Shown here in pieces: positions 37,401-44,567 of a stretch of DNA of 64,000 bases. The position numbers were made by a program, and so were the translations under genes. This stretch comes from Pseudomonas entomophila (GTDB lineage: Bacteria > Pseudomonadota > Gammaproteobacteria > Pseudomonadales > Pseudomonadaceae). The DNA is taken from assembly GCF_029478665.1 (NCBI RefSeq), contig NZ_JARPQB010000011.1, forward strand, positions 110,539-174,538, in the 5' to 3' direction. Numbering within the stretch: position 1 is the first letter of the stretch; every line of letters begins with the position of its first letter. The notes beneath the pieces are model-generated. The model was given only the letters and a program-made list of their open reading frames with translations. It did no database searches and was not told the DNA's origin.

Positions 37401-39614
37401 GTGGGTGCAGGTACCGGCATTGTCGGACACCTTGCCCAGTAACCAGGGGCGATGGTCGTTGAAGCGGTACAGCCAGCTTTGCGGTTGGTTGCCCTCGCCA
37501 CCGTGCAGCCGGGTCAACAACAGGTCGGCGGTGCCCTGCCCATGGATGTCGGCGACCTGTAGCTGGCAGGTCTCATCCAGTACCACGCCTACCGGGGCAG
37601 GAATGAAAACACCTTTGCTGTATTGGTTGCCACACTGGCTGACGAACACCTGGATACCGTCGGGTGACATGTAGAGGATATCCGTGGTGCCGGAACCATC
37701 GGTGTCGGCCAGGAATACCCTCGAGGCGTTGAAGTTTTCGACGGCGAAGCCGTCGATCCTCAGCGCGTTGTCGAATCGGCCATGACCCAAGGACGGCCAT
37801 AGGGTAACGCCGTTGCCGGTGATTCTTACCAGATGCTGTTGACCGCTGCCTGCCGGGTCGGCGAAGGCGACCAGCTGATGTTCGGAGTCGTCCAGCGAGG
37901 GTAACGGTTCACTGCCTTGATATTCCTCGTTCAGCGCGGCCATCCAGCCTTTGGTGCCGTTTGCCGGGTACAGGCGAACGGTCCTGGGCCCCAGCGCCCT
38001 CAGCAGGACGACGTCGTCCTGGCTGTTACCGGTGAGGTCTGCCCTTCGCGCCAGCGGATGCGCATATTCCCCCGGCAGCCCCGCCAGTGGCACCAGCGTG
38101 CCCCAGGTACCGTCCGGCGCCAGCGTGAAACTGCCTCTCAGACTGTTTGTGATGACCAGCCACTCCGGCTGGCCATCGCTGTCCAGGTCGGCCAACATGC
38201 CGTCGCTGCCTTGGAGGGGAAACGCCAGTGGCATGGCCTTGCCCCAGGTGACAAGGTCCTTTCCGGCGGGGTTGTCCAGGCGTTGCGGTTCCCGGTAATG
38301 CCAGGCGCCGTTGTCGAGGTACAGCATGCCGGGGATGCCTTCGCCATACAGATCGGCCATCTGCCAGTTGGGTTGCCAGAAACCGTCCAGGGACGGCAGT
38401 GGTTCCCAGTCGTTGGCCTTTACGTCGTTTGCCTGCCGATTCCTGATTTTCCGGCCGGGGCGGCTCATCCAGAATTCGAGGGGCGGCATCCGAAAACGTG
38501 GATCGTGGGTGATTTGTTCAGCGGATTCGAGGAGGCTGGTCAGCGGGCTGCTGTCATGGCTCAGGTGAAGGTGGCTGACCCATTCAGGTGTAGTGTCAGT
38601 ATCGCCATTGAAGATATTCGTGCGACGCCAGAGCAACACATCTTGGCAACGGCGACGCAGACGCACGTTAAAACCATAACGCCAGAATGAATGGGGATCC
38701 TCACGAACCGGCCATTCGATTTTCTGGTCTCCAGTCCGTGGAGGGGGAGGTGGGTTGCCCGGGCCGGTTTCGAATTCACCGTAATAGAACTGGGCAAACT
38801 CCAGGAAATCGCCCTCCTTGAAGGCACCCGTGGGGATCAGCAGTGTCTTCGAGACGTTGTTGAAATATCTGGCGTAGACCGTATCCGGATAAACATTGGC
38901 GACCCTCGGATGGGCCTGCTTTTCCTCCGTACTGCAGCCTTCTTCATCCTCATTGCGGTAGCGGTACACAAGATGGTCGTCGCTGCTGGAGGAGAGGGTC
39001 TCTTCGATATACCAGCCTGCGACGCGCCTCGGGGTAGGGTTACCTGGCTCTTCGGTCTCTTGCAGGCGGGCCGATGGCGACCAGCCATAGAGCGACAGGC
39101 TGTTGTCTGGCAGAACGTGAAGCCAGAAGCCAGGGTGAGTCGGGGTGGCTTTGGGTACCCAATGCTCCAGGCGTTCTGCCTGGCTGAAGGTACGTGCGCG
39201 CCATGAAGTGCCGTTGTATTGACCGGCAATGCCGGAGCGTTTGAGCAGTGCGTCGTCGGCGGCTTCACCGCTTTTCAGTATTTCCTCACCTGATGGCCCC
39301 ACCATGCGGTCATTGCCGTCGTACTTGGGGAAACCAAACCGGGTCATCACGAACACCGCCGGCAACGGGCATTCCCAGCCTGCGCCGAACGCGCTGTTGC
39401 CACCGCCGGAGGAGTATTGCAGGGTCAACGCGGCCGACAGGCTCCGCCCGGCAGGGGACGGTAGCGGCAGTTGCCAGCCGGCGCTGCCGTCGGGGCCGCC
39501 GGCAGACAGCATGCCGCCGCCCACCGAGACCGTGCCGCCGCCTTTGGGGAGGGTCGGCGGCGTGTAGAAGGGCGCGCGGCTTTCCTCTGGAACCGAAGCA
39601 GACTGTTCAGGCAC
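34479..39614 (-). CDS. Orphan TcB-like protein (SpvB/TcdB family of toxin complexes)
   Basis: 1711 residues from a GTG at 39614 with a perfect GGAGG 6 bases upstream; a weaker ATG lies 24 bases before. SpvB domain at the N-terminus (SVGGGMLSAGG, LQYSSGGGNSAFGAGW), VCBS-like propeller segment (LADLDSDGQPEWLV, RADLTGNSQDDVVLLR, FLADTDGSGTTDILY), then TcdB middle domains (HLRYRSSAQAWLDHKAD, ETTYLGGVWDGQEREFAGFS, AYDWRFLTPIEILDANDN). Compared with typical TcB it has about 185 extra helical residues at 1120-1305. It ends soon after the first YD-like repeats with no RHS core or toxin tail. No TcA or TcC gene is adjacent. Family sure, function unclear. Confidence 0.85.
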   Translation of the reverse strand: MPEQSASVPEESRAPFYTPPTLPKGGGTVSVGGGMLSAGGPDGSAGWQLPLPSPAGRSLSAALTLQYSSGGGNSAFGAGWECPLPAVFVMTRFGFPKYDGNDRMVGPSGEEILKSGEAADDALLKRSGIAGQYNGTSWRARTFSQAERLEHWVPKATPTHPGFWLHVLPDNSLSLYGWSPSARLQETEEPGNPTPRRVAGWYIEETLSSSSDDHLVYRYRNEDEEGCSTEEKQAHPRVANVYPDTVYARYFNNVSKTLLIPTGAFKEGDFLEFAQFYYGEFETGPGNPPPPPRTGDQKIEWPVREDPHSFWRYGFNVRLRRRCQDVLLWRRTNIFNGDTDTTPEWVSHLHLSHDSSPLTSLLESAEQITHDPRFRMPPLEFWMSRPGRKIRNRQANDVKANDWEPLPSLDGFWQPNWQMADLYGEGIPGMLYLDNGAWHYREPQRLDNPAGKDLVTWGKAMPLAFPLQGSDGMLADLDSDGQPEWLVITNSLRGSFTLAPDGTWGTLVPLAGLPGEYAHPLARRADLTGNSQDDVVLLRALGPRTVRLYPANGTKGWMAALNEEYQGSEPLPSLDDSEHQLVAFADPAGSGQQHLVRITGNGVTLWPSLGHGRFDNALRIDGFAVENFNASRVFLADTDGSGTTDILYMSPDGIQVFVSQCGNQYSKGVFIPAPVGVVLDETCQLQVADIHGQGTADLLLTRLHGGEGNQPQSWLYRFNDHRPWLLGKVSDNAGTCTHLRYRSSAQAWLDHKADVLARTGRAPVSYLPFPVHTVSRVTTINEITGLSLGSETTYLGGVWDGQEREFAGFSRLIQRDTNEQAQLASADLSPTSRTCTWFHTGIEARDLVTQGAFVDIDAHFPQEPVRFTHWTGGSEQPLEPTPSIRPWLYRAVRGQVRRIEVYGEDSSEQADKPYSVVTNRLQVRLHDTADAERPAALVTPVEILTFACERITEDPVVNQAIVLEQDEYGNVLQSAAINYPRLLSPAALAEEDTARRIYPKALPEGLITASCDDQQYGCWINLTRATVHNLTADGDWAIGLPGSTRSDAVLIPSSEIPKGGYSIGNWPDLPSKYADRFTLTGYQKVLWRKTDGSGISGTPSVPALVAYTRTAMLDEASVEALQPTFELTLQQLVTDALNTPNADPAVLTRVHQRVPTPDAETLYAVLMLYLSQRSPLDTEACQVLRGALKQIISVASLCQKLKDATAGTFSEALRTSLSQQSRVPDAELAGVMLWYAQQQEVPENDLKTLYLTLASTMPETVFWRCVLFGCQSQGPYPAAHLPTREWLDGVRSVLDGQVQEESLEDLLKRGGYIAMRRPADAPELDEPHDPAGLGAPGIPFEPAIAGAYAGHHGITLYHDEAHFWLPKTVQENTVTGPVQLAYTAHDIAVNKVTDAAGLSSEVKAYDWRFLTPIEILDANDNTSKVALDTMGRVRHTRFHGTETAAGETVPKNAGYDPDRPFEPPLTVEDAVKLNDSKNVPVAQAFTVIADSWMPLKLLADGSRSDQRCSEREWQRDAERLQRDGIVAQPTMEGRAPPHVIQIQTDRYDDDPQQQVRVQVMLNGGGQVLQTAIRNPEGEAFVFDTETGGLKTDDDGNALIEHAAVRWAVTGKTEFDNKGQPVRVWLPFYLNDWHWVSNDSARKNNEGIYADTHIYDALGRECKVVRAAGEAVDGEWANYEQRVQAYPWFTVAEDENDTWKDVIERAKRKRGQ

Positions 39615-39735
39615 AGGGCACCTCCAAGGCAATGGCATCCAGAAAACGACATTGCCTGGATTCTAGGGAGCGGCCCGGCTTTGCAAAACTGGCAGAAATG
39701 CCAGGTGAGTCCCCTGTGATTGCGTGCTAGCCCCC

Positions 39736-39819
39736 GTAGGAGCCGGCTTGCCGGCGAACACCGGCAGGGCCGGTGCCATGCAGCACGTTGCCTGTGTTCG
39801 CCGGCAAGCCGGCCCCTAC
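39736..39819. repeat. REPIN, GCCGGC type
   Basis: GTAGGAGCCGGCTTGCCGGC... at 39736 faces TTCGCCGGCAAGCCGGCCCC... ending 39819, only 3 bases from the stop of the zinc receptor gene. Confidence 0.9.
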
Positions 39820-39822
39820 CGG

Positions 39823-41874
39823 TCAGAACGTCGTACGCAACCCGACCTCGACACTGCGCCCCGGCGCCGGCGCAATATCCCGCAGGATCGAGCTGGCATA
39901 GCGCACCGTCTGGTCCGTCAGGTTCTCCCCACGCACGAACGCCAGCCACTGGCTCTGGCCGACCTCGAAGCGATAACCGACGCTGGCGCCCAGGGTGGTG
40001 TAGCCCTCGGTGCTGGTCTCGTTGGCCGGCTTGCGGTGCTGCGCGGAGGCATGTTGCACGTCGACCCGCGCCTGCCAGCGATCCAGCTCCCACACCAGCC
40101 CGCTGTTCAGGCGCAGCGGCGCGATACGTGGCAGCGGCTCGCCGCTGTCGAGGTTCTTGGCTCGGGTGTAGTCGCCGGACAATTCCAGGGCGAAGCGGCC
40201 ATAGCGGTTCTCCAGCAGTTGCCAGCGGTCTTGCGCCTCGATGCCGTAGAAGCGCGCGCGCACACCTTGATAGGCGTACTCGGGGAACTCCCCGTGGTCA
40301 TGATCATGGTCGTGATCATGGTCTTCATCAGCATGATCATGGTCATGCCCGCCACGCAGGTTGCCGGTGCCGATCAGGCCGATGTAGTTGCGGAAGTGGC
40401 TGTAGAACACGCCGACACTGCCCTTGTGGGTGCCGTTGTCGAAGCGCAGGGCCAGGTCGCCGGAGATCGCCTTCTCTTTGTTGAGGTTCGGGTCACCCAC
40501 TTCGTAGGCACCGGTGGCGACGTGGGCGCCGTTGGCGTACAGCTCGTAGAAGGTCGGGGCGCGTTCGGTGTAACCCAGGTTGGCTGCCAGCGCCCACACC
40601 GAATCGAGCTGGTACACCGCGCCGGACGAGAGGCTGAAGGCGTTGAAACTGCTGGCGCTGTCGGCACCGGCGAAGGTCTCGTTGCCCTTGGCGTCCGGGT
40701 CGACGCGGGTGTGCTCCAGGCGCGCGCCCAGGCTCAGGTTCAGGCGTTCGGTGGCCTGCCATTGCTCGAGCAGGAACAGCGCCAGGCTGTCGGTATCGGT
40801 GTGCGGGACGAACGCTTCCTCACCCAGGGCGGAGAACTCGTTGCGGCTGACCTGGGCGCCGATCACGCCTTCGACCGGGCCGAGCGGTTGGTGGCGAGCT
40901 TCGATACGGGCCTCGTAGCCTTTGTTCTTGAAGGTGGTGTGCACCTCGCCGCTCTCGATCTCGCGGTGCTGGTAGTCGGTGTAGCCGGCATCGACCTTGA
41001 CCGAGCTGAAGGGGCCGTCGAGGTCGCGCAGTTCCGAGGCGAAACCGTAATGGTCCTGCTGCATGTCCAGGCGCACGCCGGGTTCGGCCACCGAACCGTA
41101 GTTGCTGTCGTAGCGGCTGTAGGACAGGCCGGTGTAGCCATGCTCCCAGTGATAGGAACCGCCGATTGCGCCGCCGTCCTGGCGCCCGTCACTGTTCTCC
41201 AGACGGTGCTTGCTGCCGGGGTCGTCGGCGTCGCGCACTTTCGAACTGCGGGCATGACCGGGGATGCGCAGGTCGTTGAACTGGCGGCTGTTGGCATCCA
41301 GATGCAGGGCGAACGCGCCGTTGCCGGCTTCCAGCTTGCCGGCGCTGCTGCGGGTGGTGTCGGCGCCGCCGTAGCGTAGTTCACCGGCACCGTGGATACC
41401 GTCGATGGGCGAATCGGGAATGCGGTTGTCGAAGGTGTTCACCACGCCGCCGATGGCGTTGCCGCCGTAGAGCAAGGCGGCCGGGCCGCGGACGATTTCG
41501 ACCCGTTCGACGTTGACCGGGTCCAACGGCACGGCGTGGTCGTAGGAGAGCGACGAGGCATCGAGGGCGCCCACGCCATTGCGCAGGATGCGAATGCGGT
41601 CGCCGTCCAGGCCACGGATCACCGGGCGGCTGGCGCCGGGGCCGAACCAGGTGGAGGCGACGCCGGGTTGTTTGTTGAGGGTTTCACCGAGGCTGCCGTG
41701 CTGCTGTTGCAGCAGGTCGTCGCCTTCGAGAACGGTGCTCGGTGCGGCCAGTTGGGCATTGCCCAGGGGGTTGGCAGTGATGACCTGGGGTTGCAGTTCG
41801 ATGGCCTGGCTGGACGTGGAGGCCAACCAGAGCGCGACGGCGAGGGGGGAGAGGCGCAGAGGGGAGCACAGCAT
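39823..41874 (-). CDS. znuD: TonB-dependent receptor, ZnuD-like (zinc uptake)
   Basis: 683 residues. Signal peptide (about 1-24), plug domain with GASRPVIRGLDGDRIRILRNG and VEIVRGPAALLYGGNAIGGVVN, and a 22-strand barrel ending in the aromatic VEVGLRTTF. An extracellular loop near residue 505 is packed with His and Asp (GHDHDHADEDHDHDHDHDHG), as in ZnuD zinc receptors. A Zur-like palindrome lies 34 bases upstream. Zinc as substrate is inferred from both features; heme was considered but no heme-receptor motif stands out. Confidence 0.85.
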   Translation of the reverse strand: MLCSPLRLSPLAVALWLASTSSQAIELQPQVITANPLGNAQLAAPSTVLEGDDLLQQQHGSLGETLNKQPGVASTWFGPGASRPVIRGLDGDRIRILRNGVGALDASSLSYDHAVPLDPVNVERVEIVRGPAALLYGGNAIGGVVNTFDNRIPDSPIDGIHGAGELRYGGADTTRSSAGKLEAGNGAFALHLDANSRQFNDLRIPGHARSSKVRDADDPGSKHRLENSDGRQDGGAIGGSYHWEHGYTGLSYSRYDSNYGSVAEPGVRLDMQQDHYGFASELRDLDGPFSSVKVDAGYTDYQHREIESGEVHTTFKNKGYEARIEARHQPLGPVEGVIGAQVSRNEFSALGEEAFVPHTDTDSLALFLLEQWQATERLNLSLGARLEHTRVDPDAKGNETFAGADSASSFNAFSLSSGAVYQLDSVWALAANLGYTERAPTFYELYANGAHVATGAYEVGDPNLNKEKAISGDLALRFDNGTHKGSVGVFYSHFRNYIGLIGTGNLRGGHDHDHADEDHDHDHDHDHGEFPEYAYQGVRARFYGIEAQDRWQLLENRYGRFALELSGDYTRAKNLDSGEPLPRIAPLRLNSGLVWELDRWQARVDVQHASAQHRKPANETSTEGYTTLGASVGYRFEVGQSQWLAFVRGENLTDQTVRYASSILRDIAPAPGRSVEVGLRTTF

Positions 41875-41907
41875 GGGGAGTGACGTTCCTTGGCAGATAA
41901 CGTTGTT

Positions 41908-41920
41908 GTTACTTTATAAC
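41908..41920 (-). promoter_or_regulatory. Zur-like operator before the zinc receptor gene
   Basis: GTTACTTTATAAC (plus strand), a near-palindrome of the GTTATA...TATAAC kind bound by Zur in gammaproteobacteria, in AT-rich DNA just upstream of the receptor start. This fits repression under zinc sufficiency. Confidence 0.6.
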
Positions 41921-41969
41921 GTATCTATTTCAGCATAATGCTTTTCGGGACCGCCAGTGGTTTTTGCCT

Positions 41970-42069
41970 GTAGGCGCGGATTTATCCGCGATGCGTTCGC
42001 CGACGGTCTGTGCTGCCTGCGCGATCGAGCGCCGCTTGTGCGGCGCATCGCGGATGAATCCGCTCCTAC
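41970..42069. repeat. REPIN, divergent GCGGATTTATCCGC type
   Basis: GTAGGCGCGGATTTATCCGC at 41970 faces CATCGCGGATGAATCCGCTC... ending 42069. The left arm has C instead of A in GTAGGAG. Located between divergent genes rather than convergent ones. Confidence 0.85.
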
Positions 42070-42111
42070 ACTTGTGTAATGTGCGCACCTTCCCGAACCT
42101 GGAGCATTGGC

Positions 42112-42333
42112 ATGAGCACGGCCCAACACAACGCGCTGCACGGCAAGACCCTGGAGCAGATCCTCACCGAGCTGGTGGCGCACTACCAATGGCAGGGCCT
42201 GGCCGAGCGCATCGACATCCGTTGCTTCAAGAGCGACCCGACCATCAAGTCGAGCCTGACCTTCCTGCGCAAGACGCCCTGGGCGCGCGAGAAAGTCGAG
42301 CAGTTGTACGTGAAATTGCAGCGCAAAGGCTGA
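42112..42333 (+). CDS. VF530-family small protein
   Basis: 73 residues. Matches the VF530 (DUF2132) family: [46 protein letters not shown]. The family has an alpha-helical bundle fold and no settled role; DNA binding has been proposed. GGAG about 7 bases before the ATG. Its stop overlaps the next start (TGATG). Confidence 0.88.
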   Translation: MSTAQHNALHGKTLEQILTELVAHYQWQGLAERIDIRCFKSDPTIKSSLTFLRKTPWAREKVEQLYVKLQRKG

Positions 42334-42965
42334 TGCCGCGCCGCCCTTGGTTGACGCTGGCGGCTGTCCTGGGCTGGGCGGGGCTGACGATCCAGCTGTA
42401 CCTGGTGCTGGTGGCGCGTTGGCAGGAACAGGCCAGCCTGGTGGGCGGGCTGGTCAACCTGTTCTGTTATTTCACCGTCCTGAGCAACACCCTGGTGGCC
42501 ACGGTGCTGAGCCATGCCGCGTTCGGCCGCGAATCGGCGGCCAGGCGGTTTTTCCTCTCGGCGCCGGTCAGTTCATGCGTGGCCGCCAGCATCGTGCTGG
42601 TGGCGCTGGCCTACAGTCTGCTGCTGAGGCACCTGTGGCAGCCCGAAGGCTGGCAGTGGCTGGCGGACGAACTGCTGCATGACGTGATGCCGGTGGTGTT
42701 TGTCCTCTACTGGTGGTTCGAAGTGCCCAAGAGGCGATTGCGTCTTTGGCACCTGGCGGCATGGGCGTTGTATCCGTCATCGTATTTTGCGTTCGTGTTG
42801 CTGCGCGGGCATGAGATAGGCGTCTATCCCTATCCATTCGTCGATGTGGCGCGATTGGGGTATGGGCAGGTGCTGCTCAACGCCCTGGCGGTGCTGGCGG
42901 GGTTCTGGGGGATCGGGCTGGTGTTGCTGGGGCTGGATCGCTGGCGGCGCATCGATCACCTGTAG
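42333..42965 (+). CDS. Pr6Pr family membrane protein
   Basis: 210 residues, about six transmembrane helices (helix 1 LAAVLGWAGLTIQLYLVL; later NLFCYFTVLSNTLVATVL, LLHDVMPVVFVLYWWFEVPK, ALYPSSYFAFVLLRG). Pattern matches the Pr6Pr / FAR-17a-like family, whose bacterial role is unknown. Coupled to VF530 by a 1-base overlap. Its stop codon is the TAG within a REP sequence (CTGTAGGACC), so the present C-terminus is set by that repeat. Confidence 0.75.
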   Translation: MPRRPWLTLAAVLGWAGLTIQLYLVLVARWQEQASLVGGLVNLFCYFTVLSNTLVATVLSHAAFGRESAARRFFLSAPVSSCVAASIVLVALAYSLLLRHLWQPEGWQWLADELLHDVMPVVFVLYWWFEVPKRRLRLWHLAAWALYPSSYFAFVLLRGHEIGVYPYPFVDVARLGYGQVLLNALAVLAGFWGIGLVLLGLDRWRRIDHL

Positions 42966-43030
42966 GACCAGCCTTGCTGGCGAACCGCTGGATTCGCGGC
43001 GTCCGGTTCGCCAGCAAGGCTGGCTCCTAC
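42962..43030. repeat. REPIN, GCTGGC variant, supplying a stop codon
   Basis: GTAGGACCAGCCTTGCTGGC... at 42962 faces TTCGCCAGCAAGGCTGGCTC... ending 43030. The TAG at 42963-42965 is the stop of the Pr6Pr gene. Confidence 0.9.
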
Positions 43031-43045
43031 AGGTGGGCGAGGTGT

Positions 43046-43807
43046 CTACTCGTCGTCGGCGGTGCCATCCGCTCGCCAATACGCGGCGGCCTTGAGGGTG
43101 TCTTCCGGCACGCCTTTGTCCAGCAGCAATGCCTTGGCCTGGCGGGTCAGCGCCTTCTCCAGTGCTACCCAGCCATACAGCCGGCCTTGTGGCAGCGCCA
43201 GGTGGCGCACCCGCTCCAGCACGTCTTCCTCGTGCCGGCGCACCCAGATCACCTCGACCTGAGACTGGCTCACCAGCGGTTGGCGTTCCTGCTCATCCTC
43301 GATCTGGATCACCGCCAGCACCTGGCGGCCCGCAGGCAATTCTTCCAGGCGCCGGGCTATCGCCGGGATCGCCGTTTCATCACCGATCAACAGGTAGCTG
43401 TCGAAAATGTCCGGCACCACCATCGAGGCTCGCGGGCCGGCGATGTCGAGGGTCTGCCCGGGGGCTGCCTGAGCAGCCCAAGTGGAGGCGGGGCCGTCGC
43501 CATGCAGGACGAAGTCGATGTCCAGTTCATTGCCCGCCAGGTCGATGCGCCGTGGCGTGTACTCGCGCATGGTCGGCCGGGCGCCGCCGTCGCGGCCAAG
43601 GCTGCGAGCGTCGATGGCCAGTTGCTCTTCAGGCGTGGTGGCGAACAGTAGCTTGATGTGATCGTCACTGCCGACGCTGGTAAAGCCCGCCAGCTCCGGC
43701 CCGCCGAGGGTGATCCGGCGCATGCGCGGGGTAAGGTCGGTGACCCGCAGCACCTGCAGGCGGCGTTGGCGGATTTCATGGTTGACGCGGTGGATGGTGT
43801 CGCTCAT
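43046..43807 (-). CDS. Siderophore-interacting / ferric reductase, YqjH-like
   Basis: 253 residues, SIP family: FAD-binding N-terminal half (LRVTDLTPRMRRITLGG, REYTPRRID, DFVLHGDGPASTWA) and NAD(P)-binding C-terminal half (YLLIGDETAIPAIARRLEEL, YGWVALEKAL). Such enzymes reduce ferric siderophores in the cytoplasm. Encoded with a PadR-type regulator through an ATGA overlap, as in the yqjI-yqjH pair of E. coli. Confidence 0.88.
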   Translation of the reverse strand: MSDTIHRVNHEIRQRRLQVLRVTDLTPRMRRITLGGPELAGFTSVGSDDHIKLLFATTPEEQLAIDARSLGRDGGARPTMREYTPRRIDLAGNELDIDFVLHGDGPASTWAAQAAPGQTLDIAGPRASMVVPDIFDSYLLIGDETAIPAIARRLEELPAGRQVLAVIQIEDEQERQPLVSQSQVEVIWVRRHEEDVLERVRHLALPQGRLYGWVALEKALTRQAKALLLDKGVPEDTLKAAAYWRADGTADDE

Positions 43808-44346
43808 GGGGTGTTCTCCGTAACGGTCGCGGCCGGCCCGGAGGCGATGGCCTTGGCGGTGTCGTTGAGCAGGGTGCGGACCCGCTCGATTTCTTCAGGC
43901 GTCCAGCGGCCGCTGTGCATGTGCAGGGCGTGGCGCAGGTTGCCCACGGCTTCGTGGATTTCCGGCGGGCGGTCATGGCCGCGCAGGGCGCGTTTGCTGA
44001 CTTCGATGCGCATGCGCACACCGTCGAGGGCCACGGCCTGCTCGGCGAGGGCCGCGCGGCCGGCGTCGGTGATGGCGTAGAGGCGCTTGCTGCCCTGGAC
44101 CTGGCCGGTGACCAGCTCGGCTTCCTCGAGGTAGCTGAGGGTCGGGTAGATCACCCCGGGGCTGGGGCTGTAGCTGCCGTCGAAGAGGTTTTCGATCTGG
44201 CGGATCAGGTCGTAGCCGTGGCCGGGTTGGTCGGCCAGCATCGACAGCATCAGCAGTTTCAGGTCGCCGGGGGCGAATACCCGCGGGCCGCGCTCGCCCC
44301 GGCCGGGGCGGCGTTCGAAGGGATCGTGCGGGGCATGGTCGCGCAT
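43804..44346 (-). CDS. PadR-family regulator, YqjI-like
   Basis: 180 residues. Winged helix of the PadR type at about 25-100 (FAPGDLKLLMLSMLADQPGHGYDLIRQIE, SPGVIYPTLSYLEE), followed by a helical C-terminal part with several His residues (HEAVGNLRHALHMHSG). The N-terminus is short and His/Arg-rich (MRDHAPHDPFERR), compatible with metal binding. E. coli YqjI is nickel-responsive and represses yqjH and itself. The upstream palindromes suggest the same here. Confidence 0.85.
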   Translation of the reverse strand: MRDHAPHDPFERRPGRGERGPRVFAPGDLKLLMLSMLADQPGHGYDLIRQIENLFDGSYSPSPGVIYPTLSYLEEAELVTGQVQGSKRLYAITDAGRAALAEQAVALDGVRMRIEVSKRALRGHDRPPEIHEAVGNLRHALHMHSGRWTPEEIERVRTLLNDTAKAIASGPAATVTENTP

Positions 44347-44369
44347 GATGTTGGGGCTCTGTCTGTTTC

Positions 44370-44401
44370 GATATATCGCAAGATATTACTCAAGATATAT
44401 C
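44370..44401 (-). promoter_or_regulatory. Twin GATATATC operator of the YqjI-like regulator
   Basis: GATATATC, itself a palindrome, occurs at 44370-44377 and 44394-44401, with a partial copy (AGATATTA) midway. Centres are 24 bases apart. It sits 24 bases before the PadR start. Likely autoregulatory operator. Confidence 0.65.
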
Positions 44402-44424
44402 TAAAGACAAATCCTAAAATGCGG

Positions 44425-44435
44425 ATGATTATCAT
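44425..44435 (-). promoter_or_regulatory. Fur-box core upstream of YqjI/YqjH-like pair
   Basis: ATGATTATCAT is identical to the centre of the 19-bp Fur consensus (11 of 11 core positions; the outer positions match less well). This suggests added iron control of the pair. Confidence 0.5.
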
Positions 44436-44478
44436 CTAAAAAGCTGTTCGATTTAGACTGCCGGGTCGCAACCCCCCT

Positions 44479-44556
44479 GTAGGAGCCAGCTTTGCTGGCG
44501 AACCGCCCCATCGCATTCCAAGGCATGCAACGGTTCGCCGGCAAGCCGGCTCCTAC
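44479..44556. repeat. Hybrid REPIN
   Basis: Left arm GTAGGAGCCAGCTTTGCTGG... (GCTGGC type), right arm TTCGCCGGCAAGCCGGCTCC... (GCCGGC type). The arms belong to different subtypes, unlike other pairs here. It ends 11 bases before the PBP-like gene stop. Confidence 0.85.
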
Positions 44557-44567
44557 AAGGGCATGGC

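Noticed and set aside
40295..40350. GATCATG/CATGATC short tandem repeats as a regulatory site
   Set aside because: They are simply the codons of the His/Asp tract in the zinc receptor.
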